From positions 1-64,000 of the forward strand of contig CAWBVG010000053.1 in the NCBI GenBank assembly GCA_963792175.1: a stretch of DNA of 64,000 bases, read 5' to 3'. The position numbers and the translations under genes are program-made. Source of the stretch: CAWBVG01 sp963792175 (GTDB taxonomy: Bacteria; Acidobacteriota; Vicinamibacteria; Vicinamibacterales; CAVVIG01). Below the pieces are notes generated by a model that was given only the letters and a program-made list of their open reading frames with translations, was not told where the DNA came from and ran no database searches. Of this stretch, positions 46,679 through 56,825 are shown piece by piece. Within the stretch, counting starts at the first letter, position 1, and each line of letters begins with the position of its first letter.

Positions 46679-48209
46679 TCACGCGACCGGCACTTCCGAC
46701 GCCTGCACGGCGGCTGCCGTTCGGCCGCCTCGATGCTGCGCGCGAGACAGTGCGCCGCCGCGATGGCGCGTTCCGGCGGCTGTGACGTGAAGCAGACCCG
46801 CATCTCCTGCGTGCCGCCGCCGTCCGCATAGAAGGCCTCGCCCGGCACGAACACCATCGCCTCGCGCATCGCCTGCTGCTGGACCGCGCGTGCCAGCACC
46901 TTGCCGCCGAGCCGGCACCACAGATACAGCCCGCCTTCGGGCACCGCGAAGCGCAAGCGGCCAGCAGGGACATGCTGGCCGCAGCGCCTTGACCATCGCG
47001 TCGCGGCGGCGGCGATGCTCCTGCCGCAGCGTGTGCAGATGGCGATCGAAGACGCCGTTCTCGAGGAGCGCCGCGACGGCGAGCTGCGACAGGTTCTGCG
47101 GGTGGAGATCGACCCGCTGCTTGATCAGCGACAGTTGCTCGACGATCGGCGGCACCGCGGCGATCCAGCCGAGCCTGAGTCCCGGAGCGAGCATCTTCGA
47201 GAACGTATTCAGGTGGATGACGATCGTGTGCATCTCGTCGAGCGCGTAGAGCGACGGCGGCGGCGCCGCGCCCAGGGTCAGCTCGCGATACGTGTCGTCC
47301 TCCACGATCGGCACGCGGTACCGTTCCGCCAGTTCCAGCAGCTCGCGGCGCGCGCGCAGCGGCATCGTCAGGCTCGTCGGATTCTGATGCGTCGGGTTCA
47401 GGTACATCAGCTTCGGGCGGTAGCGCAGGAGCGATTCCTCGAGCTCGTCGAGATCCGCGCGGCGAATATCCCAGCCAATCAGGCGCGCGCCGGCGTTGCG
47501 GAAGCTGTGCACGGCACCGAGGTATCCTGGCCGTTCGATGATGACGCTGTCGCCGGGATCGACGAGGCAGCGGACCAGCAGATCGAGTCCCTGCTGCGCG
47601 CCGGCGATCACCAGGATGTTGTCCGGTGGACCGCCGAAGCGTGACGCAATCGCTTCGCGGAATCGCCATTGCCCTTCGGTCGGGCCGTTCTTCCACACCA
47701 CCATCGGCTCGCTGGACAGCAGACGATCGACGGCCTGCTGAAACGCCGCGGCGGGAAAGCGGTCGAGTGCCGGCTGGCCCGGCGGCAAACGAGATGACGC
47801 GCGGATCGCCGGCCGCGCGCACCAGGTCGCGGACCGTCGTGTCGTTGGATTGCAGCGCGGCCGCCGACACCTTGCCCCGCCACGCAAACGGCGCGCTGCC
47901 CGGGTCGGGCCGCGCCGACACGAACGTGCCCCGCCCCACGTAGCCGCGCACCAGCCCTTTCGACTCCAGCTCGCGATACGCGTGCACGACCGTCGTGCGG
48001 CTGACCTTGAGCGCGCGCGCGAGATCGCGCTCCGGCGGCAGCCGCGCGCCGGCGGCGGTCGCACCCGTCGCCAGGCCGCGCTCCACGAGCTCCACGATCC
48101 GCCGGTACATCGGCCGGACGCGCGGCAGCGTCGCCGCGTCGGCCACCCCGATCGCCTTGAGCAGTCCAAACGATGATTGGTCCTTTTTTCGAGGGAGCTT
48201 TCTCGGCAT
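46679..48209 (-). CDS. MocR-type regulator: GntR helix-turn-helix plus aminotransferase domain
   Basis: About 510 residues from ATG 48209. The N-terminal GntR winged helix (LPPERDLARALKVSRTTVVH, GLVRGYVGRGTFVSARPD) is followed by a class-I PLP aminotransferase fold with IERPGYLGAVHSFRNAGARL, YLNPTHQNPTSLTMPLRARR and the PLP-lysine in IHLNTFSKMLAPGLRLGW. Frame shifts lie near 47785, 46965 and 46725. MocR proteins sense PLP or amino compounds and often control the divergent neighbour, here an aminotransferase gene with only 37 nt between starts. Confidence 0.87.
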
Positions 48210-48246
48210 GATGCAGTCCATTGTAGCGTTTGAAAGGAGCCAATCC

Positions 48247-49153
48247 ATGAAAGACGGCATCATCTACGCCGGCGGGGCGTTCCGGCCCGCGGCGGACGCG
48301 GCAGTCAGCGTCTTCGATCACGGCCTGCTCTACGGGGACGGCGTGTTCGAAGGGATCCGCGCGTACAACGGCCGCGTCTTCAAGCTGGAACGCCACATCG
48401 AGCGCCTGTTCGAATCGGCGCGGGCGATTCGCCTCCGGATCCCGGTTCCGCCGGAAGACGTGGAGGCGCTGGTCCTCGAGACCTGCCGCCGCAACGGCAT
48501 CGTCGACGGCTACATCCGGTTGCTGGTCACGCGCGGCGCCGGCGACCTGGGGCTCGATCCGAGCGCCTGCCCCCGGCCGGACATCATCGTCATCGCCAGA
48601 GCCGGCGTGACCCTGTACAAGCGCGCGCCCGACCAGGGGATCACGGCGGTCACGTCGGCTTTCCGTCGCAACGCCGCTGACGCCACGAGTCCGGCGATCA
48701 AGTCGCTGAACTATCTGAACAACGTGCTGGCGCGGATCGAGGCCACCGATCGAGGCGCGGACGAGGCGATCCTGCTCGATCGCGACGGCCATGTCGCCGA
48801 GGCCACGGCCGACAACGTCTTCATCGTCACCGAGCGTGCGGTGGTGACGCCGCCGACCTCCACGAACCTTCGCGGCATCACGCGGGAAACGATCCTGCAG
48901 CTCGCCGAGGGCCTCGGCATCCGGACCGAAGAACGGGCGTTCGCGCTGTTCGATCTGTGGAGCGCGCGCGAAGCGTTCATGTGCGGCACCATGGCCGAAG
49001 TCGTGCCGATTGCGTCGGTCGATGGCCGGACGATCGGCAGCGGCACGCCGGGGCTCACAACGCTCCGCCTGATGGCGGCATACGCGCGAACTGGTCCGCA
49101 GCACCGGCACGCCCATCGACACCGTGAGGGAGCCGGCAGTCGCCGTCAGCTAA
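48247..49153 (+). CDS. ilvE: Branched-chain aminotransferase-like fold-IV PLP enzyme
   Basis: About 301 residues from ATG 48247 behind AAAGGAG. Fold-type IV motifs: SVFDHGLLYGDGVFEGIRAY, TSPAIKSLNYLNNVLARIEA (PLP Lys in IKSLNYL), EAILLDRDGHVAEATADNVF and FMCGTMAEVVPIASVDGRTI. These support IlvE over D-amino-acid transaminase, though the two are hard to separate. Near 49088 a shift moves the C-terminus to another frame (LVRSTGTPIDTVREPAVAVS, stop TAA 49151-49153). It is divergent from the MocR gene that probably regulates it. Confidence 0.88.
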
Positions 49154-49156
49154 CGC

Positions 49157-49232
49157 GGGGACGGAGGTCACAGGCAACCTCCGTCCCCAACCGAACCAGC
49201 GGGGACGGAGGTTGCTAGTGACCTCCGTCCCC
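49157..49232. repeat. Pair of REP-like hairpins (REPIN-like)
   Basis: Two hairpins with identical 12-bp stems, GGGGACGGAGGT and ACCTCCGTCCCC: 49157-49168/49177-49188 and 49201-49212/49221-49232. Their 8-nt loops, CACAGGCA and TGCTAGTG, are near reverse complements (6 of 8), so the second hairpin is an inverted copy of the first. They lie between the ilvE-like and ADOP genes. Confidence 0.8.
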
Positions 49233-49280
49233 GGACACTTGCAGGGCGGCGGCGTCTGACGCAGAATCGCCGCTGACGCC

Positions 49281-51733
49281 ATGACATTTCTTCTCGATCT
49301 GAAATACGCCCTGCGCTCGCTCGCCCGCGCGAAGGGCGTCGCCCTCACCGTCGCCCTGACGCTCGCGCTCGGGATTGGCGCCAACGCCGCCATTTTCAGC
49401 GTCGTACGCGGCGTGCTGCTCCGGCCGCTGGTCAACCGCGACGAAAGCCGGCTGATCTACATCAGACAGAGCGCGCGCGGCAGCGGGATCGAGAACACCA
49501 CGTTCTCGGTGCCGGAAATCCAGGATCTCCAGCAGAGCGTGAAAACGCTGCAGAGCGTCGGGACCTTCTCGACCGTCGGCTTCACGATGGTCGGCCTCGG
49601 CGAGCCGCGCCAGGTGCGTGCCGGGGTCGTCGACGGCAACTACTTCGACGTCATGGGTCTGAAGCCGGTCCTTGGCCGGCTGTTGAACGCGGAGGACGAC
49701 GGACCGAAGGCGGCGGGTGCGGCGGTGCTCACGCATCGCTTCTGGACCACGGCGTTGAAGAGCGATCCGACGGTCCTCGGCAAGACGATTCGTCTCGGCA
49801 CGCGCTCGGCGACCATCGTCGGCGTACTCGAACCGTCGGTGCCGTATCCCGCGGAGACCGAACTGATCGCGAACATCGTGACGAGCCCGCATCACCTGTC
49901 GGCGACGATGGTCACGGGGCGCGAGCACCGGATGACCGAGATCTTCGGGCGGCTCGCGCCGAATGTGGAGCTCGAGGCGGCGCGCGCGGAGCTCAACACC
50001 TTCCACGCCGGTATGGTGGCCGCGCACCCCGAGATGTACACGCCGAAGTCCAATTTCGGCATCAGTGCGGTACGGCTGCGCGAACAGATCACGTCGAAGG
50101 CGCGCGCGGTGCTCCTCGTGCTGCTGGCGGCCTCGGGGCTGGTGTTCGTGATCGCCTGTTCGAACGTCGCGAATCTGATCCTGGCGCGGACGGTTCGTCG
50201 GGAAGGCGAGCTGGCGGTTCGCGCGGCGCTGGGCGCGAGCGCGGCGGCGCTGCGGCGCACGCTGCTGGCGGAGAGTCTGCTGCTGTGTGTGTCAGGCGCC
50301 GTCCTCGGTGTGCTCATCGCACGGCCGATGGTCGCGGTTCTCGTCGAGTTACGCCGCGCGTTTCTCCGTGCGGGCGCTCGATCTGACGTTGGATGTGAGC
50401 GTCTTGTGGGTCGGCGTCGCGCTCGCCACGGTGGCCAGCGTGCTGCTGGCGTTCGTCCCGCGACTGCCCTCCACCGAATCGCCAAAGGGTCTGGGGCTGG
50501 CGACCGGCGGTCTTCGCATCACCGGTTCGACGAATCGCCGCCTTCGCGCGTTTGCGGTGACGCAGATCGCCGCGTCGTTCGTGCTGCTGGCCGGCGCGGG
50601 GATGCTGCTGAAGACCTTGCTGGCGCTGCAGGCGGCGCAGCCCGGGTTTCAAACGACGCAGGTCCTCGCGGTCAACGTGCCCGTCATGTCGTTCGGGAAG
50701 ACGCCCGAGCAGATCAGAGCGTTCTACCGCGAGGTGCGGCGCCGCGTCGGCGAAGTGCCGGGCGTGCAGCAGGTGGCCGTCGGCGGCCAGGTGCCGTGGC
50801 GCGACGCCGGGAATTTCGGACCCGGGTTCGCGTTCACCGTCGAAGGACAGAAGCTCGAAAACGGCGAAGAACCGCCGCGCGGCAAGTTCCGATCGATCAC
50901 GCCGGGTTTCTTCGCGACGCTCGGCGTTCCGTTGCTCGAGGGGCGCGACTTCAACGACGCCGACGTCCTCGGCTCCGAGCGCGTCGTCATCGTCAGCGCC
51001 ACGCTCGCGCAGCGGCTGTTCCCGGGACAGGACGCCGTGAACAGACGCCTCTACTGGAGCGACGGCGTGATGAAGTTCATCGGCATCAGCCAGGAGCCGC
51101 GCCGCATCGTCGGCGTCGTCGCCGACGTGGACGACGAGAACATCACGCCGAAACCGTCGATGCTGGTGTATCACCCGTTCGAACAGGAGATCGGCGGCGG
51201 CCGGCTGTTCGTGCACGCGACCACCGATCCGTACGCGCTGGTCCCGACCATCACGCGCACGGTCCGCGAGATGGCGGTCGATCAACCGGTCGAGCGCGCC
51301 AGCACGCTCGACTGACGTGCGCGCCGAAGTGCTCGCACCGGATCGGCTGAACACGATTGTCTTCGGTGGATTCGCGGCCGTCGCGCTCGCGATCTCGATC
51401 GTCGGCGTCGCCGGCGTGCTCGCGTTTTCCGTCAGCGGACGCACGCGCGAATTCGGCATCCGGCTGGCGGTCGGCTCGCAGCCGCGGACGATCCTGACCG
51501 GCGTGCTGTCGGAGGGCGTCGTGATGGCCGTCATCGGCGTCGCGGCTGGCGTCCTCGGCGGCTTCGCGCTGGCGCGTATCGTCGGCAGCTACATCCAGAA
51601 CGTCGAGCTGCCGGGCGCGCTGCCGGCGATCGGCGCGGCGATGGTGCTTCTGGCCGCGGCGGTCATCGCGTCCGTGATGCCGGCCGCGCGGGCCGCGCGC
51701 GTCGACGTCGTCCAGGCGCTGCGCGGCGACTGA
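49281..51733 (+). CDS. ADOP-type ABC transporter permease (second copy)
   Basis: About 816 residues from ATG 49281. MTFLLDLKYALRSLARAKGV and TVALTLALGIGANAAIFSVV form the usual N-terminus, then a MacB-like periplasmic domain and the first FtsX domain (ASGLVFVIACSNVANLILAR). After a shift near 50365 come LRAFAVTQIAASFVLLAGAG and a second periplasmic domain. After an extra T at about 51314 that creates a TGA comes the last FtsX domain (VFGGFAAVALAISIVGVAGV). Overall similar to the permease at 23.9-26.4 kb. No adjacent ATPase. Confidence 0.88.
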
Positions 51734-51800
51734 CCGACCTCACCCTACAGACGCCGGCGAGGAGATCGTCCGACTCCGTCCCGTGAAACCCTCCGGGGAC

Positions 51801-51836
51801 TTGACTCTTATTTTAGTTTCAACTAAAGTACGCGCC
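51801..51836 (+). promoter_or_regulatory. ArsR promoter with internal palindromic operator
   Basis: TTGACT (51801-51806), a 17-nt spacer and TAAAGT (51824-51829) lie 7 nt before the ATG, so the transcript would start at the start codon. A perfect palindrome TTTAGTT-TC-AACTAAA (51812-51827) fills the spacer and runs into the -10, an ideal autoregulatory operator for the ArsR protein encoded immediately downstream. Confidence 0.8.
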
Positions 51837-52197
51837 ATGGAGACCACGGTGCTCGCCGCGATTGCGTCTCCGCGGCGACGCGAGATTCTGCGCCTGGTGT
51901 GGGACCGCGAGCTGAGCGCCGGCGACATCGCCCGATCGATGCCCGACGTCACGTTCGGCGCGGTGTCGCTGCAGCTGCGGTCGCTCGCGGAAGCCGGTCT
52001 GGTCGACGTCGCGCGCGGACCGGCAGAACCGCTTCTATCAGGCGCGCCGCGAAGCGCTCGGTCCGGTCAGCGCCATGCTCGAACGGATGTGGGACGACGC
52101 GCTGTGGAAGTTGAAGCTGGTCGCGGAATTCGAGCAAACACGCCGCGGCCCGAAACCTCGGCGCCGGCGAAAGAAGACGAACGAGAGGAAATCATGA
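51837..52197 (+). CDS. ArsR-family winged-helix repressor (second copy)
   Basis: About 120 residues from ATG 51837. METTVLAAIASPRRREILRL, VTFGAVSLQLRSLAEAGLVD (recognition helix) and, after a shift near 52018 (GG where G is expected), RQNRFYQARREALGPVSAML and a basic tail KPRRRRKKTNERKS. No metal-binding cysteines. The stop overlaps the next start (ATGA), pairing it with an SRPBCC gene, as in the operon at 3-4.3 kb. Its promoter holds a matching palindrome. Confidence 0.88.
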
Positions 52198-52994
52198 TGA
52201 CGCTGACACACCAGGTCGATCGCACGGTCGTGATTCAAGCCACGCCAGCCGTGGTCTTCGCTTTCCTCACCGAAACGCCGCGCTGGGCGGCATGGTGGGG
52301 CGCCGGATCGGAAATCGACGCGCGGCCCGGCGGCCAGATGAAGATCCGCTACCCGGACGGCACCGAAGTGACGGGCGAGGTCATCGAAGTCCGCGCGCCC
52401 GAGCGGATTGCGTTCACCTACGGCTACGCCAGCGGCAAGATGATTCCTCCGGGCGGATCGCGAGTGACCATCGAGCTCGAGCCGATCGGCGCGGCCACGC
52501 GCCTGCACCTCACGCACGAAGTGGCTGAAGCGATCACGCGCGATCAGCACATCCAGGGCTGGCGGTATCAGCTGTCGCTGTTCGCGAACGTCGTCGCCGA
52601 CGCCGTCAACGCCGGCGCGGCCGCCGTCGTCGACGCGTGGTTCGACGCGTGGGCGGACCCCGACGCCGCCTCTCGCGCAGCGCACGCTCTCGCGCATCGC
52701 CGCGGACACGCTCCAGTTCCGCGATCGCTACAGCACCACCGACGGCGTCGCGGATCTCGTGGCGCACATCACCGGCGCTCAGCGCTTCATGCCGGGCATC
52801 CGGATGCAGCGACAGGGCGACGTCCGGCACTGCCAGGGCACCGTCCTGGCGGACTTCGTGGCGCGGTCGAGCGACGGCCAGGCGCGCGCCGCCGGCACCA
52901 ACGTCTTCGTCTTCGGCGCGGACGGCAAGCTCGATTGGGTGACAGGCTTCATGAACGTCGCGAGCTACGAAGGCCGTCGACAGACAGGAGGGCC
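52194..52994 (+). CDS. SRPBCC protein fused to an NTF2/SnoaL-like domain
   Basis: The first ~140 residues are an AHSA1-type SRPBCC domain (VVIQATPAVVFAFLTETPRW, GSRVTIELEPIGAATRLHLT). The following region VVDAWFDAWADPDAASR then, after a shift near 52675, LSRIAADTLQFRDRYSTTDG, VADLVAHITGAQRFMPGIRM and FVFGADGKLDWVTGFMNV is an NTF2/SnoaL-like ketosteroid-isomerase fold. The end is uncertain: the frame stays open past the next start, so I stop the feature where the following gene begins. The fusion suggests a small-molecule binding or isomerase role. Confidence 0.75.
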
Positions 52995-53410
52995 ATGCAC
53001 GCTCGACATATGTCACACTCGCGCCATCGTGAGCTGCTCTGTGCGCCGCGCTGGCGCAGGTTCATCGCTCGTCGGCGCAACCCCGGCCGGAGGAGCCGGA
53101 GACGGTGATGATCACGCTGCACGCCAAGGCCGGCGCCGAAGCGGAGCTCGCGCAGGTGATCGCGCGCCATTGGGACACTGCACGCCGGCTGAAGATGATC
53201 CGCGAGACGCCGCACCTCACGCTGCGATCGGCCGAAGGCGCACAGACGGACTTCGTCGAGATCATGACCTGGCGCGATGCCAGCGTGCCCGATTCGGCGC
53301 CGGCGGAGATTCAGAAGATCTGGGCCGAGATGAACCGCCTCGTCGAAAAACGCGGGGCCACGCCAGGCCTCAGGATCGAGCAGATGTCGGTCGTCACCGA
53401 AGCACGCTGA
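52995..53410 (+). CDS. Exported dimeric alpha-beta barrel protein
   Basis: The conserved part (about 100 residues: VMITLHAKAGAEAELAQVIA, IRETPHLTLRSAEGAQTDFV, WRDASVPDSAPAEIQKIWAE) is an ABM/ferredoxin-like fold. Upstream in another frame is a signal-peptide-like stretch (LCAALAQVHRSSAQPRPEEP), so a shift near 53043 probably joins ATG 52995 or 53010 to it; an internal ATG at 53105 would make a short cytoplasmic form instead. AGGAGG lies just before 52995. Function unknown. Confidence 0.6.
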
Positions 53411-54306
53411 CCGCGACGTTCTCGCGGCTTCGACGACGGCTTCGTCCCAGCAGGGCGATGCCCGAACCGACCAGGAGCAGAGTCACCGGTTCGGGGACGA
53501 CGGCGACCGTATCTCCATCGAGCGAAAACGCGCTGTTGAACGTCGGCGCAGGGTCCTGCGGACTGGGACCTACGATGTCGGCGCCGATGCGCGACCAGTC
53601 GGGATCGAGGTCCGCGTTGCGGATCCAGCTCTGAAGATCCGTCGCGCCCTGCGGGAACGGCGTGCCCGGCGGCACGATGGGCCTCGATGCCGACAGCCAG
53701 AAGAAGTCACCGCTCGCCAGCATCACTTGCGGCACGAAGAAGTAGTGATCCGGGAGCAGGTCCACCGGTGTCAGGAAGGTCACGTCGAACTGCACCTCCT
53801 GCCCGGTCACGGGACCTTCTCCTCCGGTCGTCTGGTTCGGAAGGCGTTGATGCCGTTGAGCACGGAATTCGCGCGGTGAAGCTGGGGCTCAGAACCGTCG
53901 GCGAAAAGCTCAGGTTGAAATCGGCCGTGTCCCTGCCGACCAACTCGACGTCCGATGGCGAGTTCACACGCGTCGTGACGCGTCCATCGGGAGGATTCGT
54001 CGAATCGTTCGGGAAGACGCGGTAGAACTCGACGCCGACCTCGGCGATGCTCGCTGAGGGGCACACCGATGGGAATCAGACCGTGAAGGTGGCGTGCGTG
54101 AGGATCGTCTCCTGGCCGAGCACGAAGTCGTCGGCCGATTCGATCTCAAGGTGTCCTGCACTGCCCTGCCGCGATCGCCGACGCCATCAGGCCATTCGGG
54201 TCACCTGTGCTGAAATGGAATGGCGTCGCAGCGGCTGGTCGAGGGAAGGCCACTCCGACGACGCGAGGATGCCGACCGCACTGAGCCACGATCGTCGTGT
54301 CTTCAT
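53394..54306 (-). CDS. PEP-CTERM anchored surface protein, heavily frameshifted
   Basis: Start ATG 54306 with AAGGA upstream (MKTRRSWLSAVGILAS). The body, pieced from three frames, reads TPFHFSTGDPNGLMASA, LEIESADDFVLGQETILTHA, IAEVGVEFYRVFPNDSTNPP, LVGRDTADFNLSFSPTVLSP and VTGQEVQFDVTFLTPVDLLP. It ends with the sorting signal VPEPVTLLLVGSGIALLGRS plus a basic tail. At least six shifts are needed. PEP-CTERM proteins are processed by exosortase and usually belong to biofilm or exopolysaccharide systems; no exosortase is in the window. Confidence 0.82.
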
Positions 54307-54527
54307 GTTTCTTTCCTTATGCATTCGAGGAGCGTCGTTGCTCGGTTCAGCACGCCGAGCAATCGTCGTTCCGCGCGCGCTGCACAGCGAACCGATTGCA
54401 ACGCCACGCGTTCGCGGATCGCCGATGAGCTGGGAGCGCCGATGCGACGTCCGCGGGGCAGAGTTTTATCCGTGCGACGCGCGCTGTTTCATAAGTGCGA
54501 CCCTTACTCGCGTATGATCGCGGCCCT

Positions 54528-55630
54528 ATGAATGGCCGAACGATCGTCGCCGCGATCCTTCCGTCGCTGCTTCCCTCGGCGCGCGCGCGCAGAACGCCGC
54601 CGCCCGCACGCTGCCGAACATCACGAGTTCCTGATCGACAACTTCCGCACCGAGAGCGGTGTCACGCTGCCGAAGGCGCGGATCGTCTACGGCACCTACG
54701 GCCGCCTCAACGCGGCGCGCGACAACGCCGTCCTGCTGCCGTCGCACTACATGGCGAATCATCACGGCTACGACTGGCTGATCGGCCCCGATCGCGCGCT
54801 CGATCCCGCCAAAGCTGTTCCTGGTCGCGACCGAGCTCTTCGGCAACGGCCATTCGTCGTCGCCAAGCAATACGCCCGAGCCGTTTCACGGACCGCGCTT
54901 TCCGGTGACGACCATCCGCGACAACGTCGAAGCGGTCCATCGACTGCTCGTCGACGAGCTGAAGGTGACGCACGTGCGCGCGATCATCGGCTTCTCGATG
55001 GGCGCCGAGCAGGCGTTCCAGTGGGCGGTCAGCTATCCCGACTTCGCGGACCGCATCGTGGCCACCGCGGGCACCGCGAAAGCGTGGCCGCACGGCGTCG
55101 TGCGCCTCGAAGGTCAGATTGCCGCGCTGACGGCGGATCCGGCGTTCAACGGCGGCGACTACACCGCTCCGCCGCGCAAAGGGATCGAAGCCTACGGGAT
55201 GGTCTGGCTCGGATGGCTCTACTCGCAGGAGTGGTGGCGCCGGGAGATGTGGAAGATCGCCGCGCCCGATCGCACGCTCGATCAGGAGCTCGAGAACCGG
55301 CGCCGGACCTTCTTCGCCAACAACGATGCCAACGACATGATTCTGCAGGCGCGAACCTGGCAGCGGCACGACGTCGGCACGACGCCGGGTTTCAACGGCG
55401 ACGTCGAGCGCGCACTGCGCTCCATCACCGTGCCGGTGTTGTACATGCCGTCGGAGACCGACCTGTACTTTCCGGTCGGAGACGCGCGCTTCGAGGCGCA
55501 GTTCATCCGGCGTGTGTCGCTCGTGCCGATCCCGTCGTTGTGGGGCCATCCGGCGGGCGCGGGCGGAAATCCGGCCGATCGAGCGTTTCTCAACGAAAAG
55601 ATCGCCCGGTTTCTGGCCGGTTTACAATGA
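54528..55630 (+). CDS. Secreted alpha/beta hydrolase, homoserine-acetyltransferase-like
   Basis: About 366 residues from ATG 54528. The signal (MNGRTIVAAILPSLLP) and the strand region NFRTESGVTLPKARIVYGTY are followed by the nucleophile elbow in IIGFSMGAEQAFQWAVSYPD, the acid in YMPSETDLYFPVG and the His in PSLWGHPAGAG. Shifts occur twice near 54590-54620 and at 54811-54813 (AAA for AA). The export signal argues against a methionine-pathway MetX, so it is better called a MetX-like esterase. Its stop overlaps the next ATG. Confidence 0.82.
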
Positions 55631-56795
55631 AGGCCATGCGCACACGATCTCGTTGCGTTCATCGGCTGCCTCTCCCTCGCCGCGGCGGCGCTCGCGCTGA
55701 CGCACGGCGCCGCTCGACGCCCAGGCGCAGAAGCCGGCGGCGCCGGCCAAGGCGGCCGGCTCCCGGCGAAAGCCGGGATCCCACGGCTCGCCGATGGGCA
55801 TCCGGACTTTCAGGGCTTCTACGACGTCTCGACGATGACGCCGGTCGACCGGCCGAGAGGCGTGAAGAACCTCGTGCTCACCGAGCAGGAAGCCGTGGCG
55901 ATGGAGCGGTACGAGGCGCAGCGGCAGGTGAAGAACGACGCGCCGCTTGCCGGCAATCGCTCGGCGCCGCCGGTCGGCGGAGAAAACACGGCGCCGAAGA
56001 CGTATCTCGAGTTTCTCGAGGCAGGCGGGCGGCGGCGCCGTGGGCGGCTACAACAACTTCTGGCTCGCCGGAGGCGACCATGTCATCAGGGTCGACGGCC
56101 AGCCGCGCAGCTCGCTCATCATCGATCCGCCGGACGGTCAGGTGCCGCCGATGAAGCCGGAGGCGCAGAAGCGCAACGCCGCCTTCCTCGCGGGCGCGGT
56201 CGCGCCAGACGCGGGCGAGACTGGGGGCGCCAGCCCTCCCGGTGCGTTCGACGGGCCCGAGAGCCGGCCGCTGGCCGAGCGCTGCCTGCTTGGCTTCCTG
56301 AACACGTCGGGGCCGCCGACGCTGCCGAACTACTTCTACAACAACATGAAGCAGATCGTGCAGACGAAGGACACGATCCTGATTCTGGTCGAGATGGTGC
56401 ACGACGCGCGCGTCATCCGCATGAACGCCGAGCACCTGCCGCCAACCATTCGCAAGTGGATGGGCGACTCGGTCGGACACTGGGAAGGCGACACGCTCGT
56501 CGTCGACACCACCAACTTCACGAACAAGACGCAGTTCCGCGGCTCGGGCGAGAACCTGCACGTCGTCGAGCGCTTCACGCGCACCGGCCCGAACACGCTG
56601 CTCTATCGGTTCACGGTCGACGATCCGACGACGTGGGACAGGTCGTGGACGGGCGAGTACCCGTGGAACGCCACGAAGGAAAACCTCTACGAGTACGCCT
56701 GCCACGAAGGCAACTACTCGCTCGGCGGCATGCTGCGCGGCGCGCGTCAGAAGGAAGCGGACGACGCGAAGAAAGCAAGTAGCAAGAGGCTGTAG
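55627..56795 (+). CDS. Exported protein of unknown function common in Acidobacteria
   Basis: ATG 55627 overlaps the hydrolase stop (ATGA). A signal peptide in another frame (FIGCLSLAAAALALTHGAAR) is joined by shifts near 55650, 55710 and 55765 to RLADGHPDFQGFYDVSTMTP and, after a shift near 56030, GAVGGYNNFWLAGGDHVIRV. The conserved C-terminal part is KWMGDSVGHWEGDTLVVDTT, NFTNKTQFRGSGENLHVVER and YEYACHEGNYSLGGMLRGAR. I recognise this as a recurrent hypothetical family with no known activity; the Asp-, His- and Trp-rich motifs suggest a secreted hydrolase or binding fold. Confidence 0.68.
55761..55778. repeat. Short palindrome in the signal-peptide linker
   Basis: TCCCGGC (55761-55767), GAAA loop, GCCGGGA (55772-55778): a compact GNRA-loop hairpin of the kind found as dispersed elements in many GC-rich bacteria. 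Here it sits inside the coding region, right after the signal peptide of the unknown exported protein. Confidence 0.6.
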
Positions 56796-56825
56796 CGCGA
56801 CCCTTTCAGGGCTGCGATGCCGCCG

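Noticed and set aside
54513..54518. TATGAT before the MetX-like hydrolase as another leaderless promoter
   Set aside because: It ends 9 nt before the ATG and lacks a -35, so at best it gives a leader of about 3 nt; kept out of the leaderless set.
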